From contig NZ_JADKYY010000009.1 in NCBI RefSeq assembly GCF_015354315.1, forward strand, positions 1 to 64,000: DNA of 64,000 bases. Reading direction: 5' to 3'. Positions 8,664 through 17,630 of the stretch are shown one piece after another. Below the pieces are notes generated by a model, which made no database searches, was not told where the DNA came from, and saw only the letters and a list, made by a program, of their open reading frames with translations. A program made the translations under genes and the position numbers. The stretch comes from Planobacterium oryzisoli (GTDB taxonomy: Bacteria; Bacteroidota; Bacteroidia; Flavobacteriales; Weeksellaceae). Every line of letters starts with the position of its first letter. Position 1 is the stretch's first letter.

Positions 8664-9425
8664 ATGGAATTACAGAAATACATTTCTAAATTCCTTATAA
8701 AAAGAAGAAAAGCTCTTTCAGAAAAGCAGTCCCACCTCACAACGGAAATTCATCGTCTAACGGGTGTTTCGCCTCGAAACATTGAGCTCTATCAAGAAGC
8801 TTTCACTTTAAAAGGATCCTCTTCGCAACGAACAAGGAATTACGAGCGTTTGGAATTTTTAGGAGACTCTATATTGGGGTCTATAGTCTCTTGCTATTTA
8901 TTTGAGAACTATCCGGCAGCCAACGAAGGACAATTAACGCAGCTTAAATCAAAAATTGTTAATCGCAAGAACCTCAATAAGATAGGTGAAGATTTAAATC
9001 TAACACATTTACTGCAAAATTCATTTTCGAGTGCTCTAAGTGAAAACCTCTGCGGAAATCTTTTGGAAGCATTTATCGGAGCCTTATATCTAGACATGGG
9101 CTACGAATTATGTTCAGACATAGTTTTAAATAAACTTCTAACTACAGACACTATTCATAAGCTTGAAAATAAGATAATCAGCTACAAGGGCTTGCTACTA
9201 GAATGGTCGCAGAAGCGTAAATTACCCTTGCGGTATGAAACCTGCGAAGAAGTCCAGGTACATAAGAATACATTATTTAGGAGTAGTGTCTATATCGAAG
9301 GCCAAAGAATATCAAACGCCACGGATTCTTCTAAAAAGAAAGCCGAAGAAAAGGCTGCACAGAGGGCATTTTACGCACTTAACAAAAGAGAACATATAGT
9401 TGAAAACCAAAAAATTATTTCTTGA
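8664..9425 (+). CDS. rnc: Ribonuclease III
   Basis: A 253-residue endonuclease for double-stranded RNA, involved in rRNA processing and structured-RNA turnover. The signature NYERLEFLGDSILGSIV (about 52-68) carries the metal-binding Glu and Asp. The second acidic set is in LCGNLLEAFIGALYLDMG. The C-terminal double-stranded-RNA-binding domain spans about 170-243 and ends with KKKAEEKAAQRAFYAL. It starts 8 bases after fabF, and its last 26 bases overlap the next gene. Confidence 0.96.
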   Translation: MELQKYISKFLIKRRKALSEKQSHLTTEIHRLTGVSPRNIELYQEAFTLKGSSSQRTRNYERLEFLGDSILGSIVSCYLFENYPAANEGQLTQLKSKIVNRKNLNKIGEDLNLTHLLQNSFSSALSENLCGNLLEAFIGALYLDMGYELCSDIVLNKLLTTDTIHKLENKIISYKGLLLEWSQKRKLPLRYETCEEVQVHKNTLFRSSVYIEGQRISNATDSSKKKAEEKAAQRAFYALNKREHIVENQKIIS

Positions 9426-9870
9426 CACCGAATCAGATGAGATTATAGAACTGGGCCTTTTGAGGTTGGTAAAAGACTTGGTGGATTATGAATTCTTCTT
9501 CGCCTTAAACAAGGTTAATGGAAATATCTTTTATCGTACCGACGACCTTGTACGTAAAGCTGAGTACTACCACTACAATCACCACTGTTTTGAAGCCTAC
9601 CACCAAGAAACACGCAGTTGCTTTCAATTTATTTCAAATCGTTCCAATCTGAGTACAAAACAAAGAGAGATAACAGAACTCTTCACCATGGAGCAGCCTT
9701 CGTCCTTATTGTTGCCTGAACATCCTGAAGTGGATTATATCATTAAATCCTCTGACCCATATCCCGATTTTTCCTTAATTTTGTGGCCTGAAAACTTAGT
9801 GTTTCAAACACAACCTTTCTCTTTAAGTTCTAGTGAAGAACTTTATCATCTAATCTCATACTATGAATAA
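9400..9870 (+). CDS. IPExxxVDY family protein
   Basis: A 156-residue protein of a family named for its IPExxxVDY motif, seen here as LPEHPEVDYIIK (about 105-116). It is found almost only in Bacteroidota, typically between rnc and pyk, as here. The function is unknown. No signal peptide or membrane segment is visible. The start is a TTG at 9400, lying inside rnc (26-base overlap), because no in-frame ATG occurs before residue 100. The coupled layout suggests translation depends on rnc. Its 3' end overlaps the pyk start by 8 bases. Confidence 0.85.
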   Translation: MKTKKLFLDTESDEIIELGLLRLVKDLVDYEFFFALNKVNGNIFYRTDDLVRKAEYYHYNHHCFEAYHQETRSCFQFISNRSNLSTKQREITELFTMEQPSSLLLPEHPEVDYIIKSSDPYPDFSLILWPENLVFQTQPFSLSSSEELYHLISYYE

Positions 9871-11308
9871 GTATTTAAAGAAAACAAAAATAATTGCAAC
9901 CCTTGGTCCAGCTTCTTCAAAAAAGGACGTGATGATCGATCTGATCAAAGCGGGAGTGGACATCTTCAGAATAAATTTTTCTCATGCAGACTACGATCTA
10001 GTTCGCAAAAATGTAGATACTATTCGTGAAATCAACAAAGAGTTAGGCACTTCGGTGGGTATTCTTGGTGATTTACAGGGCCCAAAGCTTCGTGTTGGAG
10101 TGGTAAAGGAAGGTTCTTATCTCAATCCGGGCGATATTCTGACTTTTACGAATGAAAAAATTGAGGGAGATTCTCGAAGGGTGTACATGACCTATAAAGA
10201 ATTCCCAAGAGATGTACAGGTTGGGGAGAGAATATTAATCGACGATGGTAAGCTCGTTCTACAGGTGACGGAAACCAATGAACTCGACACGGTAAAAGCC
10301 GTAACTATACAAGGTGGTCCATTAAGCTCGAAAAAGGGCGTAAATCTTCCTAATACGAATGTTTCGCTGCCGGCTCTGACAGAGAAAGACATTGAAGACG
10401 CAAATTTCATGCTTGACCTAGAACTTGATTGGATTGCACTTTCGTTTGTAAGACATGCGCAAGACATCAAGGACCTTAAAAAATTAATTCAGGCCCACCC
10501 TCACAATAAACAAAAAACTCCAATCATTGCCAAGATTGAAAAACCTGAAGGGGTGAAAAACATTGAGGAGATTCTCTTTGAATGTGACGGTCTTATGGTC
10601 GCCCGTGGCGACTTAGGTGTAGAGGTGCCTATGGAAGAAGTACCTGCCATACAGAAATTACTAGTAGAGAAAGCACGTGCATATTCCAAGCCCGTCATTA
10701 TTGCAACACAGATGATGGAAACGATGATCACGAGCTTAACCCCTACCCGCGCGGAGGTAAATGACGTTGCAAATTCCGTATTGGACGGTGCCGATGCGGT
10801 GATGCTTTCCGGAGAAACTTCTGTGGGAAAATATCCAGTCGATGTAGTCCGCAATATGGCTAAAATCGTAAAAAACATTGAAAGCACTCACTTTTACCAA
10901 AGTAATGTGGGTCCTATTGAAAAGGAGTTTAACTGTATCGATGAGCGATTCATAACGAATAGAATATGTTTAGCGGCTGTCCGTATAGCAGGATCTACCG
11001 ACGTGGAAGCTATTATAACCCTAACACATTCCGGTTATACCGCTTTCCAAATTTCAGCGCACAGACCAAACTCCAACATTATTATCTTCAGTGATAATAA
11101 GCGGGTAATTACAATGCTTAATTTACTTTGGGGAGTACGTGCGTACTATTACGATAGCAGCAAGTCTACCGATGAAACCATAATTCAAGTTAATCAAATG
11201 GTGAAAGAGCTGGGGTATGTGGAAGATGAAGATTTTGTAATTAATTTGAATGCCACCCCTGCTGAGGAAAGTGGTAAGACAAATACATTACGACTTACCA
11301 AAATATAA
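9863..11308 (+). CDS. pyk: Pyruvate kinase
   Basis: A 481-residue glycolytic enzyme converting phosphoenolpyruvate and ADP to pyruvate and ATP. Key segments are KTKIIATLGPASS at the N-terminus, IDIFRINFSH-type VDIFRINFSHAD, the active-site lysine region PIIAKIEKPEGV, MVARGDLGVEVP, and IATQMMETMITSLTPTRAEV with DVANSVLDGADAVMLSGET. The C-terminal regulatory domain runs from about residue 355. Its ATG lies within the end of the IPExxxVDY gene. A strong terminator follows. Confidence 0.98.
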   Translation: MNKYLKKTKIIATLGPASSKKDVMIDLIKAGVDIFRINFSHADYDLVRKNVDTIREINKELGTSVGILGDLQGPKLRVGVVKEGSYLNPGDILTFTNEKIEGDSRRVYMTYKEFPRDVQVGERILIDDGKLVLQVTETNELDTVKAVTIQGGPLSSKKGVNLPNTNVSLPALTEKDIEDANFMLDLELDWIALSFVRHAQDIKDLKKLIQAHPHNKQKTPIIAKIEKPEGVKNIEEILFECDGLMVARGDLGVEVPMEEVPAIQKLLVEKARAYSKPVIIATQMMETMITSLTPTRAEVNDVANSVLDGADAVMLSGETSVGKYPVDVVRNMAKIVKNIESTHFYQSNVGPIEKEFNCIDERFITNRICLAAVRIAGSTDVEAIITLTHSGYTAFQISAHRPNSNIIIFSDNKRVITMLNLLWGVRAYYYDSSKSTDETIIQVNQMVKELGYVEDEDFVINLNATPAEESGKTNTLRLTKI

Positions 11309-11327
11309 AGCTGCAACTGCGGGTTTA

Positions 11328-11365
11328 ATCCTCTCTTTGTATTAAGCAAAGAGAGGATTTTTATT
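11328..11365 (+). terminator. Terminator of the acpP-to-pyk unit
   Basis: Twelve-base perfect arms (11328-11339 and 11347-11358) enclose a 7-base loop and are followed by a T-rich tract. It lies 20 bases after the pyk stop, facing the convergent aldehyde dehydrogenase gene. Confidence 0.9.
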
Positions 11366-11367
11366 TT

Positions 11368-12675
11368 CTAAGGTCTTAGCTTCCCCATCACTGCTTTTTT
11401 AACAGTAAACTCTTCCATTGCGTATAAAGAAAGCTCTGTTCCATATCCGGAGTTCTTTCTGCCTCCAAAAGGAAAACGTACATCCGAGCGGAAAATTTGA
11501 TTTATAGCCACACTTCCAACTTCCAGTTCTTGTGTAAACCATTCGATTCGCTTTGCAGAAGTAGTGAAGATTGCAGCAGCCAAGCCAAAGGGGGTGGCGT
11601 TTGCCGTCTCCAGTATACTTTGATCGTCCTCGCAAAACAAGACAAGAACAAGAGGACCAAAAATCTCCTCGTCTAATATTCGATTATCCGATGAAACCGC
11701 AAGTATCCCTGGAACGAACTCGGTATCGGAGACTCTTTCTAGTTTTTTAACGACGTGTGCACCATAACTTAGCGCCCTCTGATACTGCTGCTCAAGCTCA
11801 TCGGCAAGATCCGCTCGGGCCATCCTACTTAATTTTGTTCGCGGATCTAAAGGATCTTCAGGAAGATAACGTGAATAATGGTCTATAAAATGAACCATAA
11901 ATTCCCCTTCAATATTTTTGTGCACAATTATCCTTTTAGCAGCAACACAGGTCTGTCCGCAATTCTGAAGTCTGGCTAAAGCTGCATCCTCTGCCGCACG
12001 CGGAATGTCAGCATCATCAAGCACAATAAAGGCATCACTTCCTCCCAGCTCTAGTACACAACGTTTAAGATTTCGCCCTGCCACTTGCGCAATACTTTGT
12101 CCGGCCAATTCACTTCCCGTCAAGGATACGCCCTGTACCCTAGGGTCTTTTATAATCTGTTCAATTTGGTCGTGGTCTGCTATCAGATACCCGACTACAC
12201 CTTCTGGAAATGAGGCATTCAGAAAGAGCTCCTGGATCGCAGCTGCACTGCCAGAGCAAATACTAGCGTGCTTAAAAAGCACCGTATTACCACTCAAAAT
12301 TGTAGGAACCACAAAGCGCATAACCTGCCAAAAAGGAAAGTTCCAAGGCATAACTCCCAAAATCACCCCTAGTGGCTCTACTAAAATCGATGAGTATTCC
12401 AGTTCTGTATCTACAGGTCGAACATCCGGCAGGTAATTAATAGTGCTGTAATAGTCACAAAGCTGGGCGCATTTATCTATTTCTGCAAGAGACTGTGTGA
12501 TGGGCTTCCCCATTTCCGTAGTAATCATTACCGCGTAACGTTCTCGATTGCTCCGCAGTAATTTTCCAAGGTTTTTAATGTATGTCTGCTTAATTTCTCG
12601 AGAAACGCATTTCCAATTGGAGAAAGCAATAGATGCACTCTCTAATTTTTCAATTAAGGTAGTTTCTAATTTCAT
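11368..12675 (-). CDS. NAD(P)-dependent aldehyde dehydrogenase, succinate-semialdehyde dehydrogenase-like
   Basis: A 435-residue ALDH-superfamily enzyme oxidising an aldehyde to the acid. The general base Glu lies in VLELGGSDAFIVLDDADI and the catalytic Cys in NCGQTCVAAKRIIVHK. These pairings are typical of the SSADH (GabD/Sad-like) branch. Also seen are GVMPWNFPFWQV, EEIFGPLVLVL and the C-terminal PFGGRKNSGYG. It is shorter than E. coli GabD (about 480) because the N-terminal arm is brief. It is the last gene of an apparent hutI-hutG-aldH unit, 24 bases after hutG. The true substrate cannot be set from sequence. Confidence 0.88.
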   Translation of the reverse strand: MKLETTLIEKLESASIAFSNWKCVSREIKQTYIKNLGKLLRSNRERYAVMITTEMGKPITQSLAEIDKCAQLCDYYSTINYLPDVRPVDTELEYSSILVEPLGVILGVMPWNFPFWQVMRFVVPTILSGNTVLFKHASICSGSAAAIQELFLNASFPEGVVGYLIADHDQIEQIIKDPRVQGVSLTGSELAGQSIAQVAGRNLKRCVLELGGSDAFIVLDDADIPRAAEDAALARLQNCGQTCVAAKRIIVHKNIEGEFMVHFIDHYSRYLPEDPLDPRTKLSRMARADLADELEQQYQRALSYGAHVVKKLERVSDTEFVPGILAVSSDNRILDEEIFGPLVLVLFCEDDQSILETANATPFGLAAAIFTTSAKRIEWFTQELEVGSVAINQIFRSDVRFPFGGRKNSGYGTELSLYAMEEFTVKKAVMGKLRP

Positions 12676-12699
12676 TACTTTTTAAAAGTTATACGGCCC

Positions 12700-13614
12700 C
12701 TATGCCATGAACCATTCGTTTACCAAACTGGCAGCGAGTCTTGCAGTACGGTTATCAACGTCGAAATCGGGATTGGTTTCAGCTACGTCCATGGCCACCA
12801 ATTTTGAACTGGCTAAGATATGTCTAAATAGCAACATAAAAGTGGAATCTGTAAAAATCCCATTAAACGACGGTGCACTTACGCCTGGTGCTTGACTACT
12901 ATTAAAGACATCCATGCACACAGACAAGTAGAGCTTATCGGATCTCTGAACGAGCAAATCTACTTTTTGATAAATTTCAGGCAGATTGTCATAAAAAACC
13001 TCCTCAGCAAGAATATACTCCATATTGAACTGATGGGCGCTATCAAACAAAGCCAACGTATTGGAATTTCTTTGAATGCCTATATGCAAAGAATTAAGCG
13101 GTTCTATTTGAGCTATCTGATAAAACCCCGTACCTGAGGTAGACTTTCCAAGTGGTAGCGGTCTGTTATCGAAATGGGCATCGATGTTTATTATTCCTAT
13201 GTTTTGATTAGGAAGTGCAGTGCGTAATCCATTAAAATGCGCCCAAAGAAGCTCGTGCCCTCCACCCAGGACCACAGATTTACATCCCTGGCGGATAGTA
13301 TCAGACACTCTCCGCATTAAACTCTCCTGTGCCGTTTCCAAATCCTGATCGATACAATAGATATTTCCGGCATCATATAGTTCTAATTGAGTTTGCGTGA
13401 CCGGAAAATTAGCGAGAAACGAACGGATTACGTCAGGGCCTTTTCTGGCACCTATTCTCCCTCTATTACGCCGCACTCCTTCATCTACTGCAAAACCATT
13501 AATGACAAAGGAATTGGGTTGGAAGTTATCATCATACTTAATTACTTGATGAAGCCTTCTATTGAGTATATCTTCACCATCATTGCGGCCAGTCCAAATC
13601 TTTCTAAGTTCCAT
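12700..13614 (-). CDS. hutG: Formimidoylglutamase (arginase/ureohydrolase family)
   Basis: A 304-residue binuclear-manganese ureohydrolase. Metal-ligand motifs are visible: GGGHELLWAHFNGL, INIDAHFDNRPL and LSVCMDVFNSSQAPGVSAP; the last corresponds to the SxDxDxxxPxxAPG element. The C-terminal AMDVAETNPDFDVDNRTARL also fits. The neighbour hutI, overlapping by 11 bases, argues for formiminoglutamate hydrolysis to glutamate and formamide in histidine breakdown rather than arginase or agmatinase activity. The gene for the first enzyme, histidase, and urocanase are not in the window. Confidence 0.85.
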   Translation of the reverse strand: MELRKIWTGRNDGEDILNRRLHQVIKYDDNFQPNSFVINGFAVDEGVRRNRGRIGARKGPDVIRSFLANFPVTQTQLELYDAGNIYCIDQDLETAQESLMRRVSDTIRQGCKSVVLGGGHELLWAHFNGLRTALPNQNIGIINIDAHFDNRPLPLGKSTSGTGFYQIAQIEPLNSLHIGIQRNSNTLALFDSAHQFNMEYILAEEVFYDNLPEIYQKVDLLVQRSDKLYLSVCMDVFNSSQAPGVSAPSFNGIFTDSTFMLLFRHILASSKLVAMDVAETNPDFDVDNRTARLAASLVNEWFMA

Positions 13615-14830
13615 AAGCCCTTGTTCCTAAAATATACACTGCGCAAGGCTTGAGTTCGCCTTGTCTATACGGAATCTCGTAGATGCTGTCCGCTTTGTAA
13701 ATTTGAAAATCTGCACGCATTCCCTTCTGTAATCTTCCACGGTCTTCGAGTCCCAATGCAAATGCCGCACGAAAAGTTAGTGCAGAAAGTAGCTCGGGAG
13801 TAGTGAGTTTTTCATAGGTAGCTAAGATGCTCGCCTGAGCAAGCAAATTGCCCATCGGAGCGGATCCAGGATTCCAGTCACTGGCTATCGCAAGAATCCC
13901 GTTAGCATCAAGAATTTTTCTTGCAGGCGCAAACGGCTCACCAAGCCCCAGACTTGCACCTGGAAGAGCAACAGCCACAGTTTGCGATGATGCTAAAAAA
14001 GCCACGTCCTCGTCCGTTAGAACTTCCAAATGATCTGCACTTTTTGCTCCTAATTCGGCTGCTAGCCGAGCGCTGCCTGAAGTGAACTGATCGGCATGAA
14101 CTGTTATATCAAAGCCCAATATTCGAGCCTTCTGCAAAAAAGCACGGCTTTCCTCTATACCAAAGGCAGACTTTTCAATAAAAACATCCACTCTACGCGA
14201 AAGATTTTCCTCACGCACTGCAGTCAGTATTTCTTCCAATACATAATTGAGGTATCTCTCGGAACTCTCTTCAAAGTCTTTTGGCTTCATATGAGCCGCC
14301 AAACATGTGGATATTATGTCACTGGATACTGTATTCTGTGCCGTATGGATTGCACGAAGCATTTTAATCTCATCCTTATAGTTAAGTCCGTAACCAGACT
14401 TTACTTCCACAGTGGTAACTCCCTGCCTCAAAAGTTGTTCTATCCTGCTTTTAAGCCCTTCCACTAAATCTTGGCCAGAAGCTTTACGTGTATTCTCCAC
14501 AGTACTCCAGATACCTCCTCCTTCCGCTGCAATTTGCAAATAGCTTTTACCTGCGTTTCGCATTGAAAAATCTTTGGCGCGGGATCCGGCAAAGCAAATA
14601 TGCGTATGGCAATCGACAAAGCTGGGAATACACACATGCCCTTCAGGAATTCTTTGCACCTCATCGGCTTTTTCCACCAGAGCATTAAAATCCCCTATCT
14701 CCTCTATGTATCCTTCACTTATAAGAATACCCTTGCCTTCCTGTAAATTTAGCTGTTCATCCGATAATGCTCCGCGAAGAGGTAAATTATCCAATGTCGC
14801 TAACTGCGAAAAGGGTCCAATTAGTTTCAT
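13604..14830 (-). CDS. hutI: Imidazolonepropionase
   Basis: An amidohydrolase of 408 residues that opens imidazolone-5-propionate to N-formimino-glutamate, the third step of histidine catabolism. Metal-binding and family motifs include PSFVDCHTHICFAGSRAKDF, TVEVKSGYGLNYKDEIKML, DITVHADQFTSG and ALPGASLGLGEPFAPARK. An in-frame start 36 bases further up exists, but the ATG at 14830 gives MKLIGPFSQLATL, which matches the normal family start, so I use it. The stop overlaps the start of hutG, indicating an operon. The upstream region is shared with the divergent ruvB. Confidence 0.93.
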   Translation of the reverse strand: MKLIGPFSQLATLDNLPLRGALSDEQLNLQEGKGILISEGYIEEIGDFNALVEKADEVQRIPEGHVCIPSFVDCHTHICFAGSRAKDFSMRNAGKSYLQIAAEGGGIWSTVENTRKASGQDLVEGLKSRIEQLLRQGVTTVEVKSGYGLNYKDEIKMLRAIHTAQNTVSSDIISTCLAAHMKPKDFEESSERYLNYVLEEILTAVREENLSRRVDVFIEKSAFGIEESRAFLQKARILGFDITVHADQFTSGSARLAAELGAKSADHLEVLTDEDVAFLASSQTVAVALPGASLGLGEPFAPARKILDANGILAIASDWNPGSAPMGNLLAQASILATYEKLTTPELLSALTFRAAFALGLEDRGRLQKGMRADFQIYKADSIYEIPYRQGELKPCAVYILGTRAYGT

Positions 14831-14901
14831 AGTGCTAAATTTATTACTTTTATTAACAAGACCCAACTCTGCTTTACCTCAAAACTTTTAACAAAATAGT
14901 T

Positions 14902-14909
14902 TAAATTTG
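14902..14909 (+). promoter_or_regulatory. Bacteroidota -7 box for ruvB
   Basis: TAAATTTG matches TAnnTTTG and lies 16 bases before the ruvB ATG, giving a very short leader. Confidence 0.5.
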
Positions 14910-14925
14910 AACAAAAGATGCACTA

Positions 14926-15948
14926 ATGCCAGACTTTCTGCACCCAGATAAAGACAATTTTCTAGACGAGGATTTATCTCAAGATGAACAAATGCGGCCC
15001 CAGAGCTTTGCCGAATTCGCTGGGCAGAGAAAGACACTTGATAATCTGGAAATCTTTGTAGCAGCGGCAAAGAACAGAAACCGGGCTTTAGATCATGTAT
15101 TGCTCCACGGACCTCCTGGATTAGGCAAAACTACATTGGCCCACATAATTGCAAATGAATTAGGTGTAAACTGCAAATTAACGTCAGGGCCTGTCCTGGA
15201 CAAACCGGGATCTTTAGCAGGGCTGTTAACTAATCTAGAGGAAAACGACGTTTTATTTATTGACGAAATACATAGGCTATCCCCTATAGTGGAAGAATAC
15301 TTGTATTCTGCTATGGAGGATTACAAGATTGATATTATGCTAGATAGTGGACCAAATGCCAGATCGGTCCAAATTGGGCTCAATCCATTTACCCTCATCG
15401 GTGCCACAACACGAAGTGGAATGTTAACCAAACCCATGCTGGCACGCTTTGGAATTCAAAGCAGGTTAGAATATTACAGTACGGAACTTTTGAGAGTAAT
15501 CATTGAGCGGAGTGCCAAAGTGCTAGGTGTTCCGATAACTTCGGAAGCAGCTGAAGAAATAGCACGGCGAAGCAGAGGAACACCCCGTATAGCGAACGCA
15601 TTATTGAGACGAGTACGGGATTTTGCAGAAATAAAAGGCAATGGAAGTATAGAAATCAACATTACCCAATTTGCCCTTAACTCTCTGAACGTCGATGAGT
15701 TTGGATTAGATGAAATGGATAACAAAATCATGCGAGTAATGATAGAAAACTTCTCAGGCCGACCGGTGGGCATTACTGCACTTGCCACCTCATTAGGAGA
15801 AAATCCAGAGACCTTGGAGGAAGTGTATGAGCCGTTCCTAATACAGCAAGGTTTTATTATTAGAACACCCCGAGGAAGAGAAGTGACGGCGAAGGCATAT
15901 ACACACCTTAACCTAAAAAAACCCGGCACTATGGGCGATTTATTTTAA
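14926..15948 (+). CDS. ruvB: Holliday junction branch-migration helicase RuvB
   Basis: A 340-residue AAA+ motor that drives branch migration together with RuvA. The Walker A is [11 protein letters not shown], Walker B is [12 protein letters not shown], and sensor-1 lies in [14 protein letters not shown]. The lid and winged-helix C-terminal domain follow, with [22 protein letters not shown]. Length matches E. coli RuvB. It is a lone gene here, transcribed away from hutI; ruvA and ruvC are not in the window. Confidence 0.98.
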   Translation: MPDFLHPDKDNFLDEDLSQDEQMRPQSFAEFAGQRKTLDNLEIFVAAAKNRNRALDHVLLHGPPGLGKTTLAHIIANELGVNCKLTSGPVLDKPGSLAGLLTNLEENDVLFIDEIHRLSPIVEEYLYSAMEDYKIDIMLDSGPNARSVQIGLNPFTLIGATTRSGMLTKPMLARFGIQSRLEYYSTELLRVIIERSAKVLGVPITSEAAEEIARRSRGTPRIANALLRRVRDFAEIKGNGSIEINITQFALNSLNVDEFGLDEMDNKIMRVMIENFSGRPVGITALATSLGENPETLEEVYEPFLIQQGFIIRTPRGREVTAKAYTHLNLKKPGTMGDLF

Positions 15949-15998
15949 TAAACTGGGCCCTTATTTTTTATTATTTGATTATTAAATAAATTAATTAT

Positions 15999-16865
15999 AT
16001 GAAGCTCTATCCAATCCAATGCGGCAATTTTAAACTTGATGGAGGCGCCATGTTTGGAGTCGTGCCTAAATCAATTTGGAACAGAACCAATCCAGCAGAT
16101 CAAAACAACCTAATAGAAATGGGTATGCGCTCATTGCTTGTGGAAGACGGTAAAAAATTAATTTTAATTGACTGTGGCCTTGGAACAAAACAGGACGAGA
16201 AATTTTTTAGCCACTATTCCTTATACGGCAACGAATCACTAGAAAAGAACCTTGCAAAATTTGGTTTTATTAAAGACGATATTACGGATGTGTTTTTGAC
16301 CCATCTTCACTTTGACCATTGCGGCGGGGCTGTAGAGCGAAATCCTAAAAACGACAGCTACCAAACCGCTTTCCGAAATGCAACGTATTGGTCCAATGAA
16401 AATCATTGGCAATGGGCGGTGAATCCCAATCCACGAGAAAAAGCAAGTTTCTTAACAGAGAATATTCTTCCTTTGAAAGAGAGTGGACAGCTAAATCACC
16501 TACCATTACCAACAATAGGTAATTACGGTTTCTATCCAGATTTAAAGATGGATGTAATTTTCGTGGACGGTCATACAGAAAAACAAATGCTTCCTGTTAT
16601 AAAATACCAGGACAGAACTATTGTTTTTGCGGCTGACCTAATACCCACGGCTGGTCACGTACCGCTTGTATATGTAATGGGTTACGATACCCGGCCTTTA
16701 CTTACAATGGAGGAAAAAGAAAAATTCTTAAAGCAATGTGTCGAGAATGATTACCTATTATTTCTTGAGCACGATGCGCACCATGAATTGGTAAGTCTTA
16801 AAATGACAGAGAAAGGAGTACGAGTGGACCAGACCTTAAAATTCAACGATATTTTTGGTTATTAG
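15999..16865 (+). CDS. Metallo-beta-lactamase-fold hydrolase
   Basis: A 288-residue MBL-fold protein. The metal-binding HxHxDH motif is THLHFDHCGGA (His102, His104, Asp106, His107). Later ligands are in FVDGHTEKQM, FAADLIPTAGHV and FLEHDAHHE. There is no signal peptide, so it is probably cytoplasmic. The layout resembles lactonase/quorum-quenching-like and other small-molecule hydrolases of the superfamily, but the substrate cannot be deduced. It lies 50 bases after ruvB; a weak AATAA/TTATT stem with a following T-tract (about 15946-15970) may end ruvB. Confidence 0.85.
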   Translation: MKLYPIQCGNFKLDGGAMFGVVPKSIWNRTNPADQNNLIEMGMRSLLVEDGKKLILIDCGLGTKQDEKFFSHYSLYGNESLEKNLAKFGFIKDDITDVFLTHLHFDHCGGAVERNPKNDSYQTAFRNATYWSNENHWQWAVNPNPREKASFLTENILPLKESGQLNHLPLPTIGNYGFYPDLKMDVIFVDGHTEKQMLPVIKYQDRTIVFAADLIPTAGHVPLVYVMGYDTRPLLTMEEKEKFLKQCVENDYLLFLEHDAHHELVSLKMTEKGVRVDQTLKFNDIFGY

Positions 16866-16895
16866 ACTAAAAAATGCACTCACGATCGAATATTG

Positions 16896-16903
16896 TATAT
16901 TTG
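16896..16903 (+). promoter_or_regulatory. Bacteroidota -7 box for coaE
   Basis: TATATTTG, followed by AAC, is an exact TAnnTTTG match 21 bases before the coaE ATG. Confidence 0.6.
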
Positions 16904-16924
16904 AACATTAATTACAAATAAAGT

Positions 16925-17569
16925 ATGGAAATATCAGAAGGCGGAACGAGTTCGCCCGACCCCGAGCCGAGTATAATCGGCTTAACCGGTGGAATTGGAT
17001 CCGGGAAAACCGCAGTGGCAAAAATAATTGAAGAGGCCGGCTTTCCAGTCTACTATTCAGATCAGCGAGCTAAAGATCTTATTGTGCAAGACCCGGGAGT
17101 CAAGGATCAGATCATTGAATTACTTGGCCCTGAGAGCTATGATGGATTGGGGCAATATAATAGAAGTTACGTGTCCACCCTTGTCTTCAATGACCCTGCG
17201 CTACTTGAAAAGTTAAATTCAATTACTCATCCCGCGGTACGAAGAGATTTCACTCAATGGATTTCCAGACAAAATTCTAAGATCGTTTTTAAAGAATCGG
17301 CTTTACTATTTGAATTAGGACTTGATCAAGAATGTAAAAAGACCATTTTGGTTACGGCTGAAGACAACCTGCGTATAAAGCGTGTAATGGACCGGGATCA
17401 AAAAACCTACCGAGAGGTAGAAACGATTATGGATAAACAAATGCCAGAAAAAGATAAAGTCCGTAAGACCGTGTATATAATCTATAACAATGGCACCTTC
17501 GAAGAGTTAGAGACAGAAACAAACCGTGTCTTAACTAAACTGATAGAAAACCTTAGTCATTCGTCTTGA
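16925..17569 (+). CDS. coaE: Dephospho-CoA kinase
   Basis: A 214-residue P-loop kinase for the last step of coenzyme A synthesis. The Walker A is GGIGSGKT (22-29). The CoA-binding region is seen as SDQRAKDL, and the conserved NSITHPAVRRDF follows. The protein has about 16 more residues before the IIGLTGGIGSGK segment than most homologues (MEISEGGTSSPDPEPS). No later in-frame ATG precedes the P-loop, so the extension is probably real. A -7 box upstream and a bidirectional terminator downstream suggest a single-gene transcript. Confidence 0.95.
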   Translation: MEISEGGTSSPDPEPSIIGLTGGIGSGKTAVAKIIEEAGFPVYYSDQRAKDLIVQDPGVKDQIIELLGPESYDGLGQYNRSYVSTLVFNDPALLEKLNSITHPAVRRDFTQWISRQNSKIVFKESALLFELGLDQECKKTILVTAEDNLRIKRVMDRDQKTYREVETIMDKQMPEKDKVRKTVYIIYNNGTFEELETETNRVLTKLIENLSHSS

Positions 17570-17574
17570 TAAAA

Positions 17575-17609
17575 AAATAGAGCTGCTTAGTGCAGCTCTA
17601 TTTTTTTTA
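17575..17609. terminator. Bidirectional terminator between coaE and the 17631-18299 gene
   Basis: A 12-base arm (17575-17586) pairs with 17592-17603. A T-run follows on the plus strand and an A-run precedes it, so it can end both convergent transcripts. Confidence 0.88.
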
Positions 17610-17630
17610 ATAAATATGTACTTAAGAACC

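Noticed and set aside
15474-15929. A 151-codon minus-strand frame inside ruvB
   Set aside because: It is an antisense shadow of the conserved RuvB C-terminal part.
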